DNA of 40,866 bases from Thermoplasmata archaeon (GTDB lineage: Archaea; Thermoplasmatota; Thermoplasmata; Thermoplasmatales; GCA-001856825). The stretch lies in contig JAJYRY010000001.1 of assembly GCA_021793855.1 (NCBI GenBank), forward strand, positions 1 to 40,866. The letters run 5' to 3'. The translations under genes and the position numbers were made by a program. The notes under the pieces are model-generated. The model worked only from the letters and a program-made list of their open reading frames with translations. It was not told where the DNA came from and did no database searches. This document shows positions 8,703 to 16,020 of this stretch, one piece after another (position 1 is the stretch's first letter; each line of letters opens with the position of its first letter).

Positions 8703-8733
8703 ACTCGTTATGTTTGCAAGCAATTGCTCTACT

Positions 8734-10008
8734 TCAGGTTCCTCCCGTATTATTTGGAATTTTTTTGGCTTTTCTCGTATCTCTTAGCATGAATGCCAGT
8801 ACTGCTGCCACCAGCATCATGATGCCAGTAAAGACTATGGCAAGGAACCACTGATCTGACATCAGCATCCCAATACTCATCTGCAATGTATTCAATGCTG
8901 GCATGATGAGGATGAAGAACAGCGCACCCACTTGTGCCATCAGCCATATGACACTGGATGCAGTCCCCGCTCTCTCTTTCCCAACCGTTTCCAAGGATAT
9001 CTGAAGTGCGATTGGTGCGAGCGAGAGAAGCACAAAACCCAGTATCGCCCCTACGAGCGCATAATACAGCAAGTTCACTCTCAGGCTGAAGAGCAACAGC
9101 AGCACAACGACGATGGCTGCATTTACTATAGTGATCTGTTTCAGTTTTGAGTACTTGTCAGCTAGTAAGGGGACTATCACCATTCCAAATATGCCTGCTA
9201 TCAGGATTCCAGCGCCAACCAATCCACCATCTAGTGAAGAAATTCCTTTCGTGTACAGTATGGCTTCGACCCACTGGATGAGTCCGCTGAATATTCCCAC
9301 CCCGATCAGAAATATGACCATGAGCAAAACGATGTTCCTCATCTTGAGCAGTTGCTTGAGTTGGGAACCAGCCTTCTCCTGAGCGACAGGTCCGGTAACA
9401 GGTGTACTTGGGCTCTCCCTTGCAAAAATCAGGAAGATCACCGCAGAGAAGGTAGCTATCAAAGACACCACGATTATGTTGGCCTGCAGGAGCGAAAGGG
9501 TAGCAGTTGGAACCATTATAGGGACCAGGACTAGGGCAAGTATCATACCCACGATCTGGCCCATAACTGAAATACCGTTTGCAAGAGCCTGTTCTCCTTC
9601 AGGGAACCAGTTTCCAGCAAGTTTTGAAATTCCGTTGAAAATGAATGGTTGGCCTATGGAGGCAAGGCTTTGGAAGACAAAGAGGAGCACAAAACTACCT
9701 CCGCCAAACAGCCTCATCCAGGAGAATACGGCGATGATTATAGCGCCAGTTGCAACAGTCTTCTTGAAACCCCACCTATCTACCATTAGTCCCGTTGGTA
9801 TGGAAATTGGAATGAACACGAGAGGCCAGACTCCAGACATCAGACTTAGCGGTCCATACCCCACGTGAAAAATGCCTTCCATCTGTGGGGATACGATTCC
9901 AGCAAAGTTTAGCCAAATTATCTGAGAAGACATCGAGACAAGCATGAACCCAATTAAAACAAGCCATCGCCTGTTGCTGGGTGCAAGATCAATAGGTGTC
10001 TCTTGCAT
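8734..10008 (-). CDS. MFS transporter
   Basis: Protein of 424 residues with about 12 transmembrane helices, a major facilitator superfamily permease of the cytoplasmic membrane. The hallmark loop between helices 2 and 3 is visible as GLMVDRWGFKKT, and a basic loop before helix 7 splits the two halves (LKQLLKMRNIVLLMV). The short, basic C-terminus ends near RDTRKAKKIPNNTGGT. The closest look is to nitrate/nitrite, sugar-phosphate or CynX-like permeases; the substrate is unknown. A TATA-like ATTTATTT lies at 10032-10039, 24-31 nt before the ATG, so the mRNA should be nearly leaderless. It is convergent with the sugar kinase, and a functional link to it is only positional. Confidence 0.88.
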   Translation of the reverse strand: MQETPIDLAPSNRRWLVLIGFMLVSMSSQIIWLNFAGIVSPQMEGIFHVGYGPLSLMSGVWPLVFIPISIPTGLMVDRWGFKKTVATGAIIIAVFSWMRLFGGGSFVLLFVFQSLASIGQPFIFNGISKLAGNWFPEGEQALANGISVMGQIVGMILALVLVPIMVPTATLSLLQANIIVVSLIATFSAVIFLIFARESPSTPVTGPVAQEKAGSQLKQLLKMRNIVLLMVIFLIGVGIFSGLIQWVEAILYTKGISSLDGGLVGAGILIAGIFGMVIVPLLADKYSKLKQITIVNAAIVVVLLLLFSLRVNLLYYALVGAILGFVLLSLAPIALQISLETVGKERAGTASSVIWLMAQVGALFFILIMPALNTLQMSIGMLMSDQWFLAIVFTGIMMLVAAVLAFMLRDTRKAKKIPNNTGGT

Positions 10009-10031
10009 ACTTTGAGTATGTTGAGAGGGCT

Positions 10032-10039
10032 AAATAAAT
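10032..10039 (-). promoter_or_regulatory. TATA box of the MFS transporter gene
   Basis: ATTTATTT on the minus strand, 24-31 nt before ATG 10008. Confidence 0.55.
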
Positions 10040-10166
10040 ATTTGCAGTTCCTCTATCAGTTTCAACCGACTTAAGAATTTCAATTGCTTTGGGCATTCAC
10101 AGTTGGGAGTAAATAAGACGAACTGCCCCCTCCTTGTTATTTTTCTAAGAACTCAACGAAACTTTG

Positions 10167-10484
10167 TTACAACACTTTTCTCATCCATAATCCTAGTATA
10201 AGGAAAATAGAGATAACAACCGCAACAACGACCCAAAATAAAAATCATAATAGAAGGCTGGCCTCTGCTTTTCAGCTTTCGTCGTGTTAAAACTCGGTTC
10301 AAGAACATCGTATTCCTCTAGGAGTCCTTCAAAACTACAATTTGGACAAGCTATTTTTGCCTCATGGCTAACAAGGCATGGTGCTTTCGCGCCACCACTG
10401 CCTTGCATGGGATAATAACCCCCAAGGAGGCTTCTCGAAAGTCTCCACACATCTTCCGCATCTTATGTTCCCTTTCGATTTCAT
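10167..10484 (-). pseudogene. zinc-ribbon plus C-terminal membrane helix protein, two frameshifts
   Basis: Three reading frames join into one sensible protein of about 106 residues. From ATG 10484 comes MKSKGNIRCGRCVETFEKPPWG. After a shift at a G5 tract (G4 restores the frame) comes YYPMQGSGG, then KIACPNCSFEGLLEEYDVL. After a second shift at a T5 tract (T6 restores the frame) comes the hydrophobic helix WVVVAVVISIFLILGLW and the end MRKVL. The two CxxC knuckles (CGRC and CPNC) would form one zinc ribbon in the cytosol, with a tail anchor in the membrane. Each frame alone gives only a fragment. Both breaks are in homopolymers, so sequencing or assembly error is as likely as real decay or slippage. 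The family is not recognised. Confidence 0.6.
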
Positions 10485-10626
10485 TTAGCAATCTATGATA
10501 AGTAGCTTGTTGAAATATTTTTTTTATAAAGTGGAAAGTTGATTCAAATTAGGATGATTCAGACTGAGCCGATTCGAACATCTGCTCTTAATCTCAGTAG
10601 TAAATTATTGTCGTGTCCTTGCTAGG

Positions 10627-10644
10627 AACACTACCTTTAGTGTT
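10627..10644 (-). terminator. stem-loop just after the TPP enzyme gene
   Basis: AACACTA-cctt-TAGTGTT: perfect 7-bp arms with a 4-nt loop, 12-29 nt past the stop codon of the minus-strand operon. There is no U-tract after it, so it may be an mRNA 3'-end hairpin rather than a true terminator. Confidence 0.4.
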
Positions 10645-10655
10645 AAGGCATTAAG

Positions 10656-12197
10656 CTAAAGGAAAAGTTTCGGAATAGTCCTATCTACATCAACCACAAG
10701 CATTTTCGGATCTCTCCCTTCCTCGAGCCACTTCAACTCCTCAAGGTCTCTTCCGGCGACCTCGACCTCGATTCCAAAAGATTCCGCAAACTTCTCCGTT
10801 GGCAGATTGAAGCTCAGATAGTCCTTCTTTTCGACCCCTGGAGAATAGCTCAGGGAGTAGCTTTTCAGGATGGAATAGCCACCATTCCTGAGGATGAGGA
10901 ATTTCAAAGGAAGGTTATATCTCTTGATAGTCCAGAGGATCTGAAGCGAATACATGAACGAACCCTCTCCAACGATCGCGAGAACCTTTTCCTTCTTCAT
11001 TGAGATACCTGCAGCTGCAGGTGATCCCCAGCCGAGCTGACCACTCTTGGAAAAGAAATATTTTCCCTGCGAATAACCCAAGACATCCCTCAATATAGTT
11101 GAAGAGGAAATGGCTTCGTCAACTATCACGTAATCAGAGAAAAGTTTCTTCACTTTGCTCATCACATAAGTCACCCCCATTCTCTCCTTCTCATTCGCTA
11201 TCTTGGTTGTGGCCTGGAAATCGACTGGTCGGGAGTAGTTCCCTTTCTTAGTTATCTTTCCCAATAGTTCCCTCAGGAAGAATTTTACGTTCACCTTGTA
11301 AGTTTCTCCAATCTTTGGCTTGATGTTGAGTCCCACAAAGACAACCTTCTTTCCCTCGAGCAGGGGAGATGGGAGGTATGGATACAGAATTACATCTCCA
11401 CCAACAAAAACGACAAGATCATTCTGTAGCAGCTTGAGGTTTATAAGGGTGGTTCCAGGAAGGAGATTTCCCGCAAACATCTTATTGGAAGAGTTGAAGG
11501 GAGCTCTGTGAGCAAGGGGCTCCCCGTACACAGGACATCCGAGTTTCTCTGCGACACTCTCCGCCTCTTTGAAAGCACCGAACAGGTCAATTTCCCATCC
11601 AAAAACAAGCGCTGGGTTCTTGGAATTGTTGATGAGTTCAGCGACTGCATTTACAGCTTCGTCATTTGTTACATCGTAATTCAAGGTTGCAGGCTCTGGT
11701 TCCGTGAATGACGTCTCTTCATCCATCAAATTCATCGGTACTGAGAGGAATACGGGACCAATAGGTGGAGTCATTGCCTCTATCTTGGCCTTCCTCATTA
11801 CTTCCGTGATTTCAGCGGAGTTCTTCAATTCGTATCTGTACTTCACATTGTTTCCAATGAAACCTACGAGGTCCCCTGAAAGGAGCGGGTCCATCGACAT
11901 GTGTCTTAGATCTTGTTGACCAGCAGTCACGACAACTGGAGAGAAGTTCATCTTAGCCGAGTAGATATACGCCATTGAGTTTCCGAGACCTAGGATCGTG
12001 TGGAGATTCACAAGATGTGGAGAAAAAGTTAGCTGAGAAAGGCCATCTGCCATACCTACAGATAACCCATCGTGCAGTGTGAGGACGTAGTCGTTGACTG
12101 CCTTCAGTGAAGTGAGTTCAGTAGTTCCCGGGTTCCCAAATACAGGCAGCAGATCAAGTGATTTGATTGCACCTGCAAAGACTTCATATCCCCTCAA
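10656..12197 (-). CDS. TPP-dependent 2-oxoacid decarboxylase, benzoylformate-decarboxylase-like
   Basis: Protein of 513 residues with the three-domain architecture of the POX/BFD thiamine-diphosphate family. The N-terminal domain has FGNPGTTELTSL, VNLHTILGLGN (His66) and VTAGQQDLRHM, strongly like benzoylformate decarboxylase. The TPP/Mg motif is GEGSFMYSLQILWTI to RNGGYSILK (residues about 410-445). It would decarboxylate a 2-oxoacid to an aldehyde in the cytosol. By manual alignment, the near-universal cofactor-activating Glu (LQEA in BFD) is Asp43 (LHDG here), and the second catalytic His of BFD (FRYHQY) is Pro (ILYPYL). The true reaction may therefore differ. The start is TTG, in a TTGA overlap with the stop of the upstream 2-hydroxyacid dehydrogenase, so the two are translationally coupled. 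Confidence 0.82.
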   Translation of the reverse strand: MRGYEVFAGAIKSLDLLPVFGNPGTTELTSLKAVNDYVLTLHDGLSVGMADGLSQLTFSPHLVNLHTILGLGNSMAYIYSAKMNFSPVVVTAGQQDLRHMSMDPLLSGDLVGFIGNNVKYRYELKNSAEITEVMRKAKIEAMTPPIGPVFLSVPMNLMDEETSFTEPEPATLNYDVTNDEAVNAVAELINNSKNPALVFGWEIDLFGAFKEAESVAEKLGCPVYGEPLAHRAPFNSSNKMFAGNLLPGTTLINLKLLQNDLVVFVGGDVILYPYLPSPLLEGKKVVFVGLNIKPKIGETYKVNVKFFLRELLGKITKKGNYSRPVDFQATTKIANEKERMGVTYVMSKVKKLFSDYVIVDEAISSSTILRDVLGYSQGKYFFSKSGQLGWGSPAAAGISMKKEKVLAIVGEGSFMYSLQILWTIKRYNLPLKFLILRNGGYSILKSYSLSYSPGVEKKDYLSFNLPTEKFAESFGIEVEVAGRDLEELKWLEEGRDPKMLVVDVDRTIPKLFL

Positions 12198-13132
12198 AGT
12201 TCCACCTTGTAGAGAGGATCTATACCCTGAGCATATCTCAAAACGTTCGAGATGGTCTCTGTAAGAAATCTCTGCTGGCTTTCTGCAGTGACACCCGCTA
12301 TGTGGGGGGAAAAAATAACGTTCTCAAGCTTGAAAAGTTCCGAATCAAAATCTGGAGGTTCCTTTGTATAGACATCGATTCCCGCTTTGATTCCCTTCTT
12401 CTTGACTGCGTTTATCAGTGCGTTTTCATCAACTATTTCTCCCCTTGACGTATTAATGAATATCGCACCTTCCTTCATTTTGGAAAATGTCCGTTCATCG
12501 AACAGACCCCTGGTATCTTTTGTCAGGGGCATGTGAACAGAAATAACATCCGAATTCGCAAGGAGTTCGTCGAATGTGACGTAGTTTAGTCCAAGCATCT
12601 CTTCCTCATCTGTACTCAGTCGCCTTACGTCATAATAAAGCAGGGATGGGCCAAATGGCAGGAGTCTCTTGGCCAATTGCACCCCTATCATTCCCATTCC
12701 AAGAATGCCAACTGACTTACCCTCAAGGTCCCTCGAGCCTGTTAATATAGGCCAGCTCTTCCTCTCCTTAAGTTCAGCATTAAGGAAAACCATGTCTTTC
12801 AGAAATACCAGGATGAATGCCATCACGTGCTCGGCCACGCTCTGCTTGTTTGCAATCGGGATGTTACAAATCGTAATCCCCTTTTCCTTGATGTAAGATA
12901 GGTCAACGTTGTCGACTCCAGTGCTTGCTATCTGTAGATATTTCAGGTTCGGAAACTTTTCCAGTTCCTTCCTTCCGAGTCTAGTGAAAGTAGTTGCCAC
13001 AAGGACATCAGCGTCGTTCTTCTCAAACTCAAGGTTGTTGACTATTTCCATCTCCGGCAGAATCTGGTTTATTGTGTCTTTCACCGACGAAGAAGGAATA
13101 AATTCGGGTAGGACTGTCAGGAATTTCACCAT
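12194..13132 (-). CDS. D-isomer-specific 2-hydroxyacid dehydrogenase
   Basis: Protein of 312 residues, the usual length for the family. It interconverts a D-2-hydroxyacid and a 2-oxoacid with NAD(P). The Rossmann motif is VGILGMGMIG (residues 141-150). The catalytic triad is visible as Arg230 in NTSRGEIVDE, Glu258 in GIDVYTKEPP and His277 in FSPHIAG. Asp168 in YYDVRR ends strand 2, which favours NAD, although the following Arg residues could accept NADP. It resembles glyoxylate/hydroxypyruvate reductases and phosphoglycerate dehydrogenase without the ACT domain. It is the first gene of a two-gene operon; its product would be the substrate of the downstream TPP enzyme. Inverted repeats at 13144-13169 and 13180-13200 lie in its promoter. 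Confidence 0.9.
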   Translation of the reverse strand: MVKFLTVLPEFIPSSSVKDTINQILPEMEIVNNLEFEKNDADVLVATTFTRLGRKELEKFPNLKYLQIASTGVDNVDLSYIKEKGITICNIPIANKQSVAEHVMAFILVFLKDMVFLNAELKERKSWPILTGSRDLEGKSVGILGMGMIGVQLAKRLLPFGPSLLYYDVRRLSTDEEEMLGLNYVTFDELLANSDVISVHMPLTKDTRGLFDERTFSKMKEGAIFINTSRGEIVDENALINAVKKKGIKAGIDVYTKEPPDFDSELFKLENVIFSPHIAGVTAESQQRFLTETISNVLRYAQGIDPLYKVEL

Positions 13133-13143
13133 CTAAGATTAAG

Positions 13144-13169
13144 AAAGGACTACAAATTTTTTGTCCTTT
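13144..13169. promoter_or_regulatory. inverted repeat around the promoter of the hydroxyacid dehydrogenase operon
   Basis: AAAGGAC at 13144-13150 and GTCCTTT at 13163-13169 are perfect complements. They bracket an A/T run (minus strand CAAAAAATTT) about 21-31 nt before the ATG at 13132, where a TATA box is expected. This arrangement suggests an operator. Confidence 0.5.
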
Positions 13170-13179
13170 ATCATTGGAA

Positions 13180-13200
13180 TCTATAGGCAGTCTCTATAGA
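13180..13200. promoter_or_regulatory. second inverted repeat upstream of the same operon
   Basis: TCTATAG (13180-13186) and CTATAGA (13194-13200) are perfect inverted arms with a 7-nt spacer, 48-68 nt before the dehydrogenase ATG. Confidence 0.4.
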
Positions 13201-13307
13201 CTAAGATTGGCCCGTTCTTCATTGTAGTTACCAGTGGGAAAGATTTAGGCAATCATGATTTCATCTCATCACTACGGTTTGAGTAAAGGGAAACAGACGC
13301 CTCTTCC

Positions 13308-13397
13308 TTAGGATTTTTTATGTTCCTTTGAAGCGTGGGCGTCTCTCTGCTTAGCGCTGGGGAACACTTCTCCGCATGACTTGCATTTGCATGGCAT
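13308..13397 (-). CDS. 29-residue C2H2 zinc-finger microprotein
   Basis: A complete small reading frame: ATG 13397 to TAA 13308. It encodes MPCKCKSCGEVFPSA continuing KQRDAHASKEHKKS. The CxxC pair, the following aromatic (F11) and the later H-x4-H make a textbook single C2H2 finger, rich in Lys. Support for its being real is a TATA box, TTTATATA, at 13423-13430, placed 26-33 nt before the ATG for a leaderless mRNA, and complete finger spacing in so short a frame. Such tiny fingers in archaea may bind DNA or RNA or act as protein partners; no target is visible. It is divergent from the flavoenzyme gene at 13506. Confidence 0.72.
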   Translation of the reverse strand: MPCKCKSCGEVFPSAKQRDAHASKEHKKS

Positions 13398-13422
13398 GTA
13401 ATTCGAACAATAATGAGCTAGT

Positions 13423-13430
13423 TATATAAA
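13423..13430 (-). promoter_or_regulatory. TATA box of the mini zinc-finger gene
   Basis: TTTATATA on the minus strand, 26-33 nt before ATG 13397. Read on the plus strand, TATATAAA may also drive the gene at 13506 with a leader of about 50 nt. Confidence 0.6.
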
Positions 13431-13505
13431 CTCTTTTTTTGGACCCTTCTGGTTTCTCTTCGTGCACTGACTCTTCCTGTCACTATACTCCAGAAACCGA
13501 GATAT

Positions 13506-15095
13506 ATGGTGAAGAACTATCTATCCATGGGCGACCGGATGTATGCCTTGTGGGGGAGCGACAAGGAAGAATATCATATGAAGTCTGCCCTATTGGATTA
13601 CATAAGGAACAAGGTAGGACTAAAGGAGGATAAGATTCTCTGGTCCGGATATGCTGAGTTCGATAATTTCAAGAAATCAGACGAATTAGAGGGGATACTC
13701 GCTTCGTGCGTTTCTCCCGAGAATACATCATTTGATTCATCTGAAAGAGTGAAACATTCCATTGGAAGAAGTGGGAAGGACTACATTCCGCTGATCGAAA
13801 AGAAGGATTTCAGAGTTGTCGACGCCGTTGTATATCCTAACGAGGATGAGATAAGGCGTCTTCTGCAATCAAGAAACAAATTGCTTGAAATAGTTCCTTT
13901 TGGTGGAGGAACCACCGTCACCGGAGGAGTGTCTCCTTCCGGGAACAAGAAGTATTCGGTGAGTGTTGATCTTGAAAAATTGAAAGCTCTCTCTGTTGAC
14001 ATGACCAATCACATACTTGAGGCGGGAACAGGGTTGAAGGGACCGGAGATAGAGGCAGAACTGTCCAAGCATGGACTTACCCTGGGCAATTTCCCCGAGT
14101 CATTCTTCTATTCCACATTGGGGGGGTGGATCGCGACAAATGCCGCAGGACAGGAATCAAACAGATATGGTAAAATCAAAGACATGATAATCAGTTTAAG
14201 GATGGAGTCGCCCACAGGATCATATCAGGACCACGTTGTCCCAGGTGAATCTGCATTCTTCAGACTTTCGGATATTGCAGTTGGAAGCGAGGGTGCCTAT
14301 GGGATTGTCACGAAGGCATGGTTGAAGGTTCACAATAAACCGGAACGTCTCTTTTACAACTCGTACATATTCAAGTCCTTCGGTGATGGGCTTGCCGCAC
14401 TCAGAGAAAGACTATCCAACGACAAAATTCCTATGATTTCACGCCTCTCTGACGAGGAAGAAACAGAGCTTTCGTTCATGGGCATAGAGGACAACTTCAT
14501 AACAAATTTATTCAAGAGATACGTCTCTTTCAGGACACATGGGATTCCGGGTGCGTTACTTATAGCTGTCAGTGAAAAGAAAGAAGAAATCAAATTTGAG
14601 GGAGGAGCAAGTCTCGGGTCGGTTCCCCCTAAATTTTGGTACCGTGAAAGGTATTCAAGGCCATACATGTACAATGAATTGCTCAAGAGGGGAATAATAG
14701 CAGAAACGATTGAAACTTCTGCAAAATGGGACGGTCTAGACAGGATACACAAAACAACAAAGAAGAGATTCGACGAAATCTTAGAGGAATTGAAACTAAA
14801 TGGCTTGATTATGTGTCATTCATCACATCAGTATGTAACCGGTTCTGCTCTCTATTTCACATTCCTCTTCTATTCAAGAGATAATAGAGAGAAGGCGCTG
14901 GAAAGGATTCGAGATGGAATAATGGAGAACATTCTTTCAGAGGGTGGTTCGATTTCTCATCATCACGGAATCGGTACAGCTCAGTCGAAGTACGTGAAGA
15001 GTTACAAGGGCAAGATGTACGAAGTGGCACAGGGAATTAAATCTCAGTTTGACCCTGACGATACTTTGGTTCCCGGAATCATGCCACCAAGGTGA
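13506..15095 (+). CDS. FAD-linked oxidase, alkyl-DHAP-synthase/GlcD-like
   Basis: Protein of 529 residues of the vanillyl-alcohol-oxidase flavoprotein family. The FAD domain carries VPFGGGTTVTGGVSP and TLGGWIATNAAGQESNRYG. The C-terminal cap ends with GGSISHHHGIG (His485-487) and FDPDDTLVPG. The HHHG motif and the N-terminal MYALWGSDKEEY resemble alkyldihydroxyacetonephosphate synthase more than D-lactate or glycolate dehydrogenase. The latter usually have a single His in that place and iron-sulfur partners, which are absent here. Either an ether-bond-forming or -breaking reaction on a glycerolipid, or oxidation of a D-2-hydroxyacid, is possible; the latter would fit the neighbouring hydroxyacid operon. 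The ATG at 13506 keeps the WG motif; a later start would lose it. A lipid kinase gene follows after 45 bp. Confidence 0.8.
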   Translation: MVKNYLSMGDRMYALWGSDKEEYHMKSALLDYIRNKVGLKEDKILWSGYAEFDNFKKSDELEGILASCVSPENTSFDSSERVKHSIGRSGKDYIPLIEKKDFRVVDAVVYPNEDEIRRLLQSRNKLLEIVPFGGGTTVTGGVSPSGNKKYSVSVDLEKLKALSVDMTNHILEAGTGLKGPEIEAELSKHGLTLGNFPESFFYSTLGGWIATNAAGQESNRYGKIKDMIISLRMESPTGSYQDHVVPGESAFFRLSDIAVGSEGAYGIVTKAWLKVHNKPERLFYNSYIFKSFGDGLAALRERLSNDKIPMISRLSDEEETELSFMGIEDNFITNLFKRYVSFRTHGIPGALLIAVSEKKEEIKFEGGASLGSVPPKFWYRERYSRPYMYNELLKRGIIAETIETSAKWDGLDRIHKTTKKRFDEILEELKLNGLIMCHSSHQYVTGSALYFTFLFYSRDNREKALERIRDGIMENILSEGGSISHHHGIGTAQSKYVKSYKGKMYEVAQGIKSQFDPDDTLVPGIMPPR

Positions 15096-15111
15096 ATACA
15101 TTTTTGGAATA

Positions 15112-15120
15112 AGATTTAAT
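15112..15120 (+). promoter_or_regulatory. TATA-like box of the lipid kinase gene
   Basis: AGATTTAAT, 21-29 nt before GTG 15141. Confidence 0.4.
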
Positions 15121-15140
15121 TTCTAGCGGATTCTAAGGTT

Positions 15141-16016
15141 GTGAAATTATTATTCATTGTAAACCCCTCTGCAGGAAACGGGAATGCCGGGAAAGAATGG
15201 CCAGAGATTGAAAAGGAGATTGAATCAAATTTTCCAGAACACGAATGCGTACTGACTGAGCGACCTGGACACGCCACCGAGCTTGCAAGGAATGGGGCGC
15301 TCAAGGGGTTCGATACGATAGTATCCTGTGGCGGAGACGGAACACTGAATGAGGTCATAAATGGAGTGGCAGGATCTGAGATTAGAGTTGCCCTGATACC
15401 GCTAGGTACAGGCTCTGATTTCGGGAAGAGCGTGGGTATAAGAAGCGTCCAAGATGCGCTCAAGGTTCTGAAGTCAGGCAGGACGGAGAAAGTCGATCTT
15501 GCAAATGTTACTTTTGATGAAACTCGAACTTCACGTACTTTCATAAATATCTTGGAGATTGGATTCGGTGCAGAGGTAATGAAGTATGTCAACTCACACA
15601 GCAAGGCTGGAAAAAACTCGTTCCTGATAGGAGTCCTGTCTGCGTTAATGAAGCTCAAGAGGTTCAGCGTGAAATTCGAGTTGGATAAACTTCAGGAAAT
15701 TGACACAATAGAAGTCATTGTGGCGAATGGAAAATATTTTGGCGGTGGAATGCTCGCATCCCCTGGTTCAATTATTAGCGATGGTAATCTAGACGTCCAT
15801 ATCCTGAAACCAGTTTCAAAGTTAACAACGCTCTTGCGTTTAAAGGACCTCATGAACGGAACTTATATAGAAAAGAATTTTTCTTACGAGTTCAGGGGAA
15901 AGGCATTCCATTTCTTGGGAAAAGGAAACCTGGTAGAAATGGACGGTGAAGTGGTGGGAGATACTCCGATTACCATTTCTCTTCTTGAAAAAGGAGTAAA
16001 CTTCGTGGTTCCTTAA
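15141..16016 (+). CDS. diacylglycerol-kinase-family lipid kinase (YegS/BmrU-like)
   Basis: Protein of 291 residues of the DAGK_cat family, which phosphorylates diacylglycerol, sphingosine, ceramide or related lipids with ATP. It opens with FIVNPSAGNGNAGKEW and has the catalytic nucleotide loop VSCGGDGTLNEVINGV (residues 62-77). Next come PLGTGSDFGKSVGI and a beta-rich C-terminal domain with NGKYFGGGMLASPG and VEMDGEVVGDTP, the standard order. It is cytosolic or peripheral on the inner membrane face. In archaea a natural substrate could be an archaeal diether lipid alcohol or a scavenged lipid. The start is GTG 15141 with a TATA-like element upstream. It is convergent with the iron alcohol dehydrogenase, with only 4 bp between the stops. 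Confidence 0.88.
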   Translation: MKLLFIVNPSAGNGNAGKEWPEIEKEIESNFPEHECVLTERPGHATELARNGALKGFDTIVSCGGDGTLNEVINGVAGSEIRVALIPLGTGSDFGKSVGIRSVQDALKVLKSGRTEKVDLANVTFDETRTSRTFINILEIGFGAEVMKYVNSHSKAGKNSFLIGVLSALMKLKRFSVKFELDKLQEIDTIEVIVANGKYFGGGMLASPGSIISDGNLDVHILKPVSKLTTLLRLKDLMNGTYIEKNFSYEFRGKAFHFLGKGNLVEMDGEVVGDTPITISLLEKGVNFVVP

Positions 16017-16020
16017 GAGT

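Noticed and set aside
8720..8729. AGCAATTGCT palindrome between the convergent kinase and MFS genes
   Set aside because: A 10-bp palindrome with no loop, T-tract or promoter context; easily due to chance.
10193..10450. 85-codon open frame as a normal gene
   Set aside because: It starts inside the zinc-ribbon region and ends in a low-quality tail. The merged three-frame reading (10167-10484) explains it better.
10571..10579. GTTCGAATC on the minus strand, like a tRNA T-loop
   Set aside because: The flanking bases do not pair as a T-stem, and no acceptor or anticodon stem can be built, so there is no tRNA.
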